From assembly GCA_030840515.1 (NCBI GenBank), contig JAVEEJ010000026.1, forward strand, positions 1 through 12,811: DNA of 12,811 nt, given 5' to 3'. The notes under the pieces were generated by a model, which did no database searches, was not told where the DNA came from, and worked only from the letters and a program-made list of their open reading frames with translations. A program made the translations under genes and the position numbers. Shown piece by piece: positions 7,369 through 12,811 of this stretch (its first letter is position 1; each line of letters begins with the position of its first letter). The DNA is from Frankiaceae bacterium (GTDB taxonomy: Bacteria > Actinomycetota > Actinomycetes > JAVEEJ01).

Positions 7369-8239
7369 GCTGGTGATGATGGACGACGAGCACCTCGCGA
7401 CGCGCTTCCAGCAGGACCGCGGACACCTGCAGGCCGTGGCCCAGCGACTGCTCGGCAGCTCCACCGAGGCCGACGACGCTGTCCAGGAGGCCTGGCTGCG
7501 CCTGAGCCGCGCGGACGTCAGCGCGGTGGAGAACCTGACGGGTTGGCTCACGACGGTCGTGGCGCGGATCTGCCTGGACATGCTGCGGTCCAGGTCCACC
7601 CGACTGGAGCAGGGGCTGGGCCCAGAGCAGGCGGCCGTCGCCGACGTGAGAGCAGGGCCTGAGCAGGACGCGCTGCTCGCGGACTCCGTCGGCGAGGCGC
7701 TGGTCGTCGTCCTCGGGACGTTGACGCCGGCCGAGCGGGTCTCGTTCGTCCTACACGACATGTTCGACCTGCCCTTCGACGAGATCGCTCCCCTGGTGGG
7801 TCGGACGCCTGTCGCGACGCGCCAGCTCGCCAGCCGGGCCCGCAGGCGCATCCGCGGCGTGGAGCCCTCATCCCTGCAGTCCCGGGAGGAGACACGCGCG
7901 GTCGTCGCGGCCTTCCTCAAGGCCTCCCGCGACGGGGACCTCGACGCGTTGCTCGCCGTACTCGCGCCCGACGTGACAGCCCACGCAGACGAGGTGACCG
8001 TCTCTGCCGGAGCCGAGCGCGAGGTCAGTGGCGCCGCGGCTGTCGCGGCCACGTTCGTCGGTCGGGCGCGCGCAGCACGGCTCGCGCTCGTGGACGGTGA
8101 GGTCGCCGCGGTGTGGATGCATCAAGGCGAGGCGCGGGTGGTGTTCTTCTTCACGGTGGAGGATCACCTCGTGTCGCAGATCGAGATGGTCGGGGACCAC
8201 GACACGCTCCAAGCGCTCGCTATCCAGCTCAGCCGATGA
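7367..8239 (+). CDS. ECF RNA polymerase sigma factor with SnoaL-like C-terminal domain (ECF41/ECF56-like, SigJ type)
   Basis: A sigma-70 family factor whose fused C-terminal domain modulates activity, a layout typical of ECF41-type groups that lack a classical anti-sigma factor. Seen, numbering from the ATG used here: region 2 at about 14-75 (AVAQRLLGSSTEADDAVQEA, WLTTVVARICLDMLRSRS), region 4 at about 116-164 (TLTPAERVSFVLHDMFDLPF, then DEIAPLVGRTPVATRQLASR with ARRR), then a SnoaL/NTF2-like domain at about 175-290 (VVAAFLKASRDGDLDALLAV, LAPDVTAHADE). The ECF41 hallmarks WLPEP in the linker and DGGGK in the SnoaL domain are not present. Start is uncertain: ATGs at 7367, 7376 and 7379 are in frame, and GAGGGGG lies 11 bases before the first. 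A reductase gene follows 55 bases downstream in the same direction and may belong to its regulon. Confidence 0.92.
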   Translation: MLVMMDDEHLATRFQQDRGHLQAVAQRLLGSSTEADDAVQEAWLRLSRADVSAVENLTGWLTTVVARICLDMLRSRSTRLEQGLGPEQAAVADVRAGPEQDALLADSVGEALVVVLGTLTPAERVSFVLHDMFDLPFDEIAPLVGRTPVATRQLASRARRRIRGVEPSSLQSREETRAVVAAFLKASRDGDLDALLAVLAPDVTAHADEVTVSAGAEREVSGAAAVAATFVGRARAARLALVDGEVAAVWMHQGEARVVFFFTVEDHLVSQIEMVGDHDTLQALAIQLSR

Positions 8240-8294
8240 GTTGCGGCGCTGGGGTTCGTCTCCCTTGGCGTCGGACACATGGCGGGAGGTTCCT

Positions 8295-8891
8295 GTGGCA
8301 CGCGTGATCTCGAGCTTCTCGATGTCGCTTGACGGGTTCGTCGCGAGCCCGACCGACGAGGTGGGACCGCTGTTCGACTGGTATGACAACGGCGAGGTGG
8401 TCATCGAGTGGCCGGGCAACGGGATGGTCAGCCGCACGACTCCCCAGAGCGCTGACTACTTGCGGGAGATGATCCGTGACTGCGGCGCCATCGTGACCGG
8501 GCGCCGGCTCTTCGACTACACGGACGGCTGGGGCGGCAAGCATCCGGCCGGTGTTCCCATCTTCGTGGTGACCCACAGGGTCCCCGACGGCTGGCCGCGG
8601 CCAGACCTGCCGGTCACCTTCGTCACCAGCGGCGTCGCCGCGGCCATCGAGCAGGCCAAGGACTGCGCCGGCGACAAGACGGTCGGCGTAGCCGGCCCCA
8701 ACGTCGTGCAGCAGTGCCTGGCGCTGGGGCTGCTCGACGAGGTGTGGATCGAGCTGGTGCCGGTGCTGCTGGGCGAGGGCATCCGCTACTTCGACAACCT
8801 GCCGCCGGGCACGGTCACGCTCTACGATCCCGAGGTCATCGAAGGCAAGCGCGTGACGCACCTGCGCTATCGGCTCACAACGCCTGCTTGA
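8295..8891 (+). CDS. Dihydrofolate reductase family protein (RibD C-terminal domain-like)
   Basis: A 198-residue stand-alone RibD_C/DHFR-fold protein, predicted to be an NAD(P)H-dependent reductase of unknown substrate; such proteins are usually neither folate nor riboflavin enzymes. Seen: VISSFSMSLDGFVASP at residues 4-19, CGAIVTGRRLFDYTDGW (substrate/cofactor loop), GVPIFVVTHRVP, and the C-terminal hallmark VGVAGPNVVQQCLALGLLDE with VWIELVPVLLGEGIRYF. The family's Gly-Gly at the pyrophosphate loop is Gly-Pro here. The GTG start is fixed by a strong GGGAGG SD five bases upstream and by the family N-terminus. It follows the ECF sigma factor gene by 55 bases. Its last 17 bases overlap the 3' end of the convergent acyl-AMP ligase gene. 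Confidence 0.92.
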   Translation: MARVISSFSMSLDGFVASPTDEVGPLFDWYDNGEVVIEWPGNGMVSRTTPQSADYLREMIRDCGAIVTGRRLFDYTDGWGGKHPAGVPIFVVTHRVPDGWPRPDLPVTFVTSGVAAAIEQAKDCAGDKTVGVAGPNVVQQCLALGLLDEVWIELVPVLLGEGIRYFDNLPPGTVTLYDPEVIEGKRVTHLRYRLTTPA

Positions 8892-10398
8892 GCACCTTGC
8901 CCGTGGCGTTGCGCGGCAGCTCGTCGAGGAAGCGGAACTCCCGTGGGACGGCAAACCGCGCGAGGCGGTCGCGCACCCACGCCTTGAGCTCGTCGGCATC
9001 AGCCTCGGCAACGACGTGCGCCACCAGCCGGGTGCCATAGGTCGGGTCATCCTCGCTGGTCACCGCGGCGTCCTGGACACGCGGGTGGCTGAGCAGCGCG
9101 TCTTCGACCTGACCGGTGAAGACGTTCTCCCCGCCGATGACGACCATGTCGTCATCACGGCCGAGCACGGTGAGGCGGCGGTCTGCAGAGAGCACTCCGC
9201 GGTCGCCGGTGGCGACGAGGCCATCCATCCGGTCCTTGTCCGAGCCGTCCGTGTAGCCCTCGAAGGTGAGCCCGCTCCCGGCGAAGAGCCGACCGTCGGT
9301 CCCTGGAGGGCAGTCGTTGCCGGCCTCGTCCACCACGCGCAGCCGGACGCCCCAGGGGGCCTGGCCCGCGGTCCGGGGATCTGCGGCGAGGTCTTCGGGC
9401 GTGGCCACCGCGACGTAGGCGACCTCGGTCGAGCCGTAGAGGTTGTAGAGCACCGGCCCGAAGCTCTCGAGCACCCGGGTCGCCAGGTCACCGGGAAGCG
9501 CGCTGCCGCTGGAGGCGATGACGCGCAAGGAGCTGGTGTCATACCGGCTGACGTCCGCCTCGAGGAGCCGGTCGAGCATCACGGGTACGACGACCAGCCC
9601 GGTCGGCCGGTGCTGCCCGATCCCCGCCAGCACCCGCTCGGGCTCGAACCGCCGCTGCAGCACGACCGTCGAGCCCAGGACGAGCGCCATCGACAGCTGG
9701 CCCAGCCCCCAGGCGTGGAACAGCGGAGAGCTGATCAGCGTGCGCTCCCCGGCGCGCAAGGGGATCCGCGAGAGCACCGAGACGGCATCGTCGAGGGAGG
9801 CGCCGCTGCGCGCGGCACCGCGCGGTGCGCCCGTCGTACCACTTGTGAGGATGACCAGCCTGGTCTTGTGGCCGGACTTCGGCGGGGCCACCGCTGCACT
9901 GGATTCGGCGAGCTCCTCCAGCTCCTCGGTCGTGATCCTCACATCGGTCGCCGGCTCCTCGACGAGGCCACCGAGCTCGTGGTCGTGCACGACCGCGACG
10001 GCCTTCTCCCGACGCAGCACCTCGGTGAGCTGTTCCGCGGCAGATCCGGTGTTGAGGAGCAGCACGTCGGCGCCGCACTTCGAGGCTGCCACCAGCGCTT
10101 CGAGGAAGCCTCTCCCGTTGCGGGCGAGCAGACCGACGGCGTCACCGGCCTGGACTCCGCGGGCGCGGAGCTCCCCCGCAAGCCGGTCGGTGCGCTCATC
10201 GACCTGGCGGTAGGTGAGCTCCCCGTCGTCGTCGATGATCGCCAGCCGATCTGGGTGGGCCGCGGCGCCGACCGCGTAGCCCGCGGCGGGCGTGACACCC
10301 CAGCGAGCCAACTGCAGACCCATGCCGACGAGGCGGTCGGGGCGGATTGGACGGAGCACCCCGGCCTTGGCGAGTACGCGGGCTGCGGTGAGGTTCAC
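8875..10398 (-). CDS. AMP-dependent acyl-CoA synthetase/ligase (FadD-like)
   Basis: A 507-residue ANL-superfamily enzyme predicted to activate a carboxylic acid with ATP and, most likely, load it onto CoA; chain length cannot be read from sequence. Seen: LTYRQVDERTDRLAGELRAR near 61-80, P-loop ILTSGTTGAPRGA at 183-195 (Arg193 where Lys is commoner), FHAWGLGQ, NLYGSTEVAYVA at 319-330, ATGDRG at 396-401, hinge LGRDDDMVVIGGENVF at 412-427, and the C-terminal catalytic Lys501 in NATGKVLK. Full length for the family. The start is GTG with GGAGG only one base upstream, tighter than usual, but the N-terminal segment resembles family members. It lies 43 bases after the L,D-transpeptidase stop and could be the last gene of that minus-strand run. 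A role in envelope-lipid metabolism is speculation from context. Confidence 0.93.
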   Translation of the reverse strand: MNLTAARVLAKAGVLRPIRPDRLVGMGLQLARWGVTPAAGYAVGAAAHPDRLAIIDDDGELTYRQVDERTDRLAGELRARGVQAGDAVGLLARNGRGFLEALVAASKCGADVLLLNTGSAAEQLTEVLRREKAVAVVHDHELGGLVEEPATDVRITTEELEELAESSAAVAPPKSGHKTRLVILTSGTTGAPRGAARSGASLDDAVSVLSRIPLRAGERTLISSPLFHAWGLGQLSMALVLGSTVVLQRRFEPERVLAGIGQHRPTGLVVVPVMLDRLLEADVSRYDTSSLRVIASSGSALPGDLATRVLESFGPVLYNLYGSTEVAYVAVATPEDLAADPRTAGQAPWGVRLRVVDEAGNDCPPGTDGRLFAGSGLTFEGYTDGSDKDRMDGLVATGDRGVLSADRRLTVLGRDDDMVVIGGENVFTGQVEDALLSHPRVQDAAVTSEDDPTYGTRLVAHVVAEADADELKAWVRDRLARFAVPREFRFLDELPRNATGKVLKQAL

Positions 10399-10441
10399 GC
10401 CTCCAACCGTGCCACTCAGTCGTGCCGCTCACACCCCCAGG

Positions 10442-10963
10442 TCAGGTGACGATGACAAGATCCCCCGGCTTCAACACCGCGAAGAAGCTCGCAGCCGCCT
10501 CGGTGGGAAGGTGCACGCAGCCGTGTGACGGGGTCGCGACCGGTCCCGCGTGGAACGCGATCCCGCCGGCTGCGAAGTAGACCGCGTACTCCATGGGAAG
10601 GCCGTACACATTGCTCACGCGATGCCGCGCCTTCCACACGACGTGGAAGCGACCCGCCGGCGTCCGGTGATCCGGCGTACCGATCCCGACGTGCACCGGG
10701 CCGAGCAGGCGCCCGTCGTCCCGCCGCAGCCACGCGGTTCTGGAAGCCAGCTCGACGCAGGCGACCGCGGCCGCGCAGGCGATGGGCGGCGCGGCCGGGG
10801 GTGGAACGGTGCGGGCTCGTTGATGGTTGTTGGCCGGGGCCGCTGCATCGCGAATCACCACGCGGACCGGCGGATCGGGCGACGTCGACGCCCGCGTCGC
10901 CTGCGAACCGACGCAGCCGACGAGCAGCACCGACATGCTGGCCAGGGCTGCCGCGCGAAGCAT
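10442..10963 (-). CDS. L,D-transpeptidase lipoprotein (YkuD domain)
   Basis: Predicted to form 3-3 cross-links in peptidoglycan or attach a protein to it through an acyl-enzyme at the catalytic Cys, acting outside the cytoplasmic membrane. Seen in 173 residues: lipoprotein signal peptide MLRAAALASMSVLLVGC with lipobox LVGC (lipidated Cys17), a Pro/Ala-rich linker to about residue 60, then a compact YkuD domain. That domain has CVELASRTAWLRRDDG, GIGTPDHRTPAGRFHVVW, and the active-site stretch IAFHAGPVATPSHGCVHLP with His138, Ser146, His147 and Cys149. There is no separate peptidoglycan-binding domain. The start is the ATG at 10963; GTG at 10966 is the alternative and neither has a clear SD. 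It sits 61 bases after the DUF916/WxLIP-like gene, so a joint cell-surface role is a reasonable inference. Catalytic residues appear intact. Confidence 0.94.
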   Translation of the reverse strand: MLRAAALASMSVLLVGCVGSQATRASTSPDPPVRVVIRDAAAPANNHQRARTVPPPAAPPIACAAAVACVELASRTAWLRRDDGRLLGPVHVGIGTPDHRTPAGRFHVVWKARHRVSNVYGLPMEYAVYFAAGGIAFHAGPVATPSHGCVHLPTEAAASFFAVLKPGDLVIVT

Positions 10964-11024
10964 CACAACGGGGAGACGAGCCCAAGGACCAGATCGGTTG
11001 CCCGAGGCGAGACGTGGAGGTCAG

Positions 11025-12029
11025 TCAGCCCGCGCCGCCGCGGCGACGACGCAGGATCCCGAGCGACGTCGTGCTCCCGACCAGCGCGAAGCCGAGCACC
11101 ACGAAGCCGAGCAGCCAGGGTCGCAGCGAGCGTGCGGCGGCAGCGGGGGTCGAAGGGACGGCATCGACGAAGCTCACTCGAGCGCTGCTGCTTCGCTCCA
11201 ACAGCCCGCTTCGGAGCGTGATGCGCGCTGTCCACATGCCGCGGGGCAGACGCGAGTCGACATCGACGCGGACAGTCTCGGTTTCGCCTATGCCAAGCGT
11301 CACACCGAGCCGAGCCGGGAAGGGGCCGGCAGACAAGCCTGCCGGGCCGGCAGAGAGCTGCAAGCCTCCGCTCAGGTCCAGCGCACGACCACCTGTGTTG
11401 TGGACCCGTGCCGCCACCGCACGGCCAGCTGGGTCGCTGGTCGTCGTCACGGGGCCGACGGTGAAGTCGGGAGGTGGGGAGCCACCGGGGCCGACCGACA
11501 CATAGAGGCGAACTCCCACGCGACTGACCTGGAGCACCTGCGGGGCCGTGGACGAGGCGGCTTGGACCTGAGCCCACGCGACGCCGTAGTGCTCCCCCGA
11601 AGTCGCCTCAGCCGGCACGGCGACGGTGACGGTTGCCGTCGCGCGCTGTCCTGCTTGCAGGTCCAGCGCTCCGGGGGTGATCGAAGTCCACGTCGAGAGC
11701 TCGTTCTGCGTGGCGCCTGACGCGACGGCGAAGCCTCCGTCGACCACGGACGCCGCTGCTGAGTAGAGCCGTACATGCATCGGCGAGTACGTCGTGTTGG
11801 AGACCTCGATGCGTCGGTGGATGACCGAACCGGGCGTCAGGTGGTCGACCACGTAGAGGTTGGCGCGAGGGTCGTCCGCGGCCGAGGTCGGCCTGTCGAC
11901 CAGTCGCACCCCGAGGCTTCCGGAGGCCGGGGACATCACCTGGGTCGCGGCGGGTGCAGCCACCGCGCCACCTGCGGCGCCCAGGCACCCGAGCACGATC
12001 AGCGGCCCGAGGGCCGCGCTGGGCTTCAC
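11025..12029 (-). CDS. Membrane-anchored DUF916 / WxL-interacting-protein-like surface protein
   Basis: A 334-residue exported protein resembling WxLIP proteins, which in Firmicutes pair with WxL surface proteins and bind peptidoglycan through DUF916. Seen: signal peptide to about residue 24-28 (GGAVAAPAA), a DUF916-like domain at about 38-182 (LGVRLVDRP, DDPRANLYVVDHLTPG, HRRIEVSNTTYSPMHVRLYS, SGEHYGVAWAQV, SRVGVRLYVSVGPGGSPPPD), a second beta-rich domain at about 185-292, a Ser/Pro/Ala linker, one membrane helix at about 304-326, and an RRRR cytoplasmic tail. The order signal, two beta domains, helix, basic tail matches WxLIP architecture. The GTG start shares four bases with the upstream gene's stop, indicating translational coupling to the WxL-like gene. 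Family assignment rests on motif recall, not an alignment. Confidence 0.82.
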   Translation of the reverse strand: MKPSAALGPLIVLGCLGAAGGAVAAPAATQVMSPASGSLGVRLVDRPTSAADDPRANLYVVDHLTPGSVIHRRIEVSNTTYSPMHVRLYSAAASVVDGGFAVASGATQNELSTWTSITPGALDLQAGQRATATVTVAVPAEATSGEHYGVAWAQVQAASSTAPQVLQVSRVGVRLYVSVGPGGSPPPDFTVGPVTTTSDPAGRAVAARVHNTGGRALDLSGGLQLSAGPAGLSAGPFPARLGVTLGIGETETVRVDVDSRLPRGMWTARITLRSGLLERSSSARVSFVDAVPSTPAAAARSLRPWLLGFVVLGFALVGSTTSLGILRRRRGGAG

Positions 12030-12568
12030 ACGAGCGAGTGCGTGATGACCGCGGAGTAGGTGCCCGCGGCCATGCCGCCCGGAACGGTGACCGTGATCGT
12101 CGGGTTCCAGGTGGCGGAGTTGTCGCCGGTGATGCCGGTTGCCGAGACGACTGCCGAGACGCCGGCCAGGCTGCTGGGGTTGTTAGCGGTGTAGGTCGCG
12201 GTGCCCACCTTCGTGATGACACCGGCCGAGTAGCTCACGGCGCTGGCGGCGATCGCGGGACCCGTGAGCGGGGTGAAGGCCGTCGAGATGACGCTGGCGA
12301 TCCAGCTCGACCCGGCGGCCGCACTGCGGGCGTCCGTGACCTGCACCTCACCCAGTAGGCCGCTGATCGTGCCGCCGCCCACGCTATTGGCTCGAGTGCC
12401 GAGGCTGCCCGCGTCGGCGGGCACGGTGATGGCCAACGCGCCACCGGTGACGACGACGGTCGCTGCGCTCCCGCCGGTGACGTCAGCGGCCGCGGACGTC
12501 GCCGCCACAGTGGTCACGAGGACGGCGCTCACGGCGACGCAGAGGGCAGAAGTGCGCGATGCGCGCAT
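12026..12568 (-). CDS. Secreted WxL-domain-like surface protein
   Basis: A 180-residue exported beta-rich protein with no catalytic motif. Seen: signal peptide with AAA-D cleavage at about residue 28, then a mature chain rich in Val, Thr, Ala, Gly and Ser. It has the WxL-like pattern ALAITVP (44-50), LLGEVQVTDARSAAAGSSWI (71-90) leading to STAF, and C-terminal GGMAAGTYSAVITHSLV. Classical WxL proteins have W-x-L in the first motif and ITWTL in the last; here these read WIA and ITHSL, so the name-giving residues are altered. It ends within four bases of the start of the DUF916/WxLIP-like gene, the partner expected for a WxL protein. The ATG is set by an AAAGGA SD eight bases upstream and by the signal peptide. 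It may be a secreted wall-bound or polymerising protein; its role is unknown. Confidence 0.78.
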   Translation of the reverse strand: MRASRTSALCVAVSAVLVTTVAATSAAADVTGGSAATVVVTGGALAITVPADAGSLGTRANSVGGGTISGLLGEVQVTDARSAAAGSSWIASVISTAFTPLTGPAIAASAVSYSAGVITKVGTATYTANNPSSLAGVSAVVSATGITGDNSATWNPTITVTVPGGMAAGTYSAVITHSLV

Positions 12569-12576
12569 GGGAGGGG

Positions 12577-12582
12577 TCCTTT
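12577..12582 (-). promoter_or_regulatory. Ribosome binding site of the WxL-like gene
   Basis: AAAGGA on the minus strand, eight bases before the ATG at 12568. It supports this start over the longer open frame reaching 12751. Confidence 0.7.
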
Positions 12583-12585
12583 GTC

Positions 12586-12611
12586 TCTTCGCTCCTGAGC
12601 TAGAGCGAAGA
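12586..12611 (-). promoter_or_regulatory. Leader hairpin just upstream of the WxL-like gene
   Basis: A perfect nine-base inverted repeat, tcttcgctc and gagcgaaga, encloses an eight-base loop ctgagcta. It ends three bases upstream of the AAAGGA ribosome binding site, so in the transcript it would stand directly before the SD. It could affect translation or transcript stability, or be a protein-binding site. It does not look like a terminator, since no U-run follows. Confidence 0.55.
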
Positions 12612-12764
12612 ATGCGATACCGCGCCCTCGTCCAGAGCATCGACAGGGCAGGTCGTGGCCTGGAGAGCCGAAGGTCCCTTGCTACTTGAGGGTGTCTGTG
12701 CACCTCCAACAACGCAGCCATCGCCGAAGCCCGAATTGTCGGACGCAGCATTTAGCCTCCCGCC
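12612..12764. other. Divergent intergenic region upstream of the WxL-like operon
   Basis: With the hairpin and ribosome binding site this makes a gap of about 196 bases between the divergent WxL-like gene and the gene starting at the right edge, the longest gene-free stretch in the window. It should contain the promoters for both directions. I see no riboswitch core I recognise, no tRNA and no strong -10/-35 pair. A minus-strand frame stays open to 12751 but lacks an SD and family resemblance. Confidence 0.4.
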
Positions 12765-12811
12765 ATGGGAGAACGCGTTTGCCGAGAATGTGGACGGGTC
12801 TTTCAGCCGTC
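12765..12811 (+). CDS. Start of a CxxC (zinc-ribbon-like) protein, cut by the right edge
   Basis: Only 15 codons are visible: MGERVCRECGRVFQP. The VCRECGRVF pattern is a typical first half of a zinc knuckle (two Cys spaced by two residues, then Gly and an aromatic); a second CxxC pair would be expected about 10-25 residues further on. The ATG has no clear SD. It is divergent from the WxL-like operon. Whether it is a real gene cannot be settled from this window. Confidence 0.45.
   Translation, partial: MGERVCRECGRVFQP

Noticed and set aside
7369..8052. Upstream in-frame extension of the DUF1003 protein
   Set aside because: It is antisense to the sigma factor gene, Ser/Arg-rich, and not part of the DUF1003 family, whose members are about the size of the chosen 139-residue protein.
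8028..8294. Upstream in-frame extension of the DHFR-like protein
   Set aside because: It overlaps the sigma factor coding end in another frame; the GTG at 8295 has a strong GGGAGG and begins the family N-terminus.
9016..10449. Plus-strand open frame of 477 codons
   Set aside because: Antisense to the acyl-AMP ligase, which has all its core motifs on the other strand.
12569..12751. N-terminal extension of the WxL-like protein
   Set aside because: The extension is Arg-rich and would bury the signal peptide; the ATG at 12568 has both an SD and a signal peptide directly after it.
12569..12764. Possible cyclic-dinucleotide riboswitch upstream of the cell-wall operon
   Set aside because: Such riboswitches occur before actinobacterial wall genes, so I looked for c-di-GMP-I and ydaO core sequences on the minus strand and found no match; only the simple hairpin is supported.

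Overview
High-GC actinobacterial chromosome segment. The GC-rich third codon positions, frequent GTG starts, sparse Shine-Dalgarno (SD) sites and the families present suggest a Nocardioides-like member of the Propionibacteriales, but the genus is an inference from family resemblance only. No rRNA, tRNA, CRISPR array, insertion sequence or phage module was seen. The window holds 12 well-supported genes plus one gene start at the right edge, packed with little intergenic DNA. The longest gene-free stretch is about 196 bases (12569-12764).

Left block, minus strand (1-3408): an AlkZ-like winged-helix DNA glycosylase homologue, a 90-residue Rho_N-type small basic protein, and a secreted penicillin-acylase-family Ntn hydrolase cut by the left edge. 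They run in the same direction with 61 and 64 base gaps.

Centre-left (3467-6941): a secreted neutral-ceramidase-like protein on the plus strand converges on a class I SAM methyltransferase. The methyltransferase is divergent from a TetR regulator across an unusually AT-rich 57-base gap, so the TetR protein probably controls one or both genes.

Centre (6949-8891): a DUF1003 membrane protein is divergent from an ECF sigma factor with a SnoaL-like C-terminal domain, and their predicted start codons overlap. The sigma gene is followed by a RibD/DHFR-like reductase, possibly its target or partner. The reductase gene ends inside the 3' end of the next, convergent gene.

Right block, minus strand (8875-12568): four co-oriented genes, in transcription order a secreted WxL-like protein, a membrane-anchored DUF916/WxLIP-like protein (4-base start/stop overlap), an L,D-transpeptidase lipoprotein, and a FadD-like acyl-AMP ligase. 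The first three are all envelope proteins, so I read this as a candidate actinobacterial version of the WxL/WxL-interacting-protein surface system joined to a peptidoglycan cross-linking enzyme. It is the most interesting part of the window. A CxxC zinc-ribbon-like protein begins at the right edge on the plus strand.
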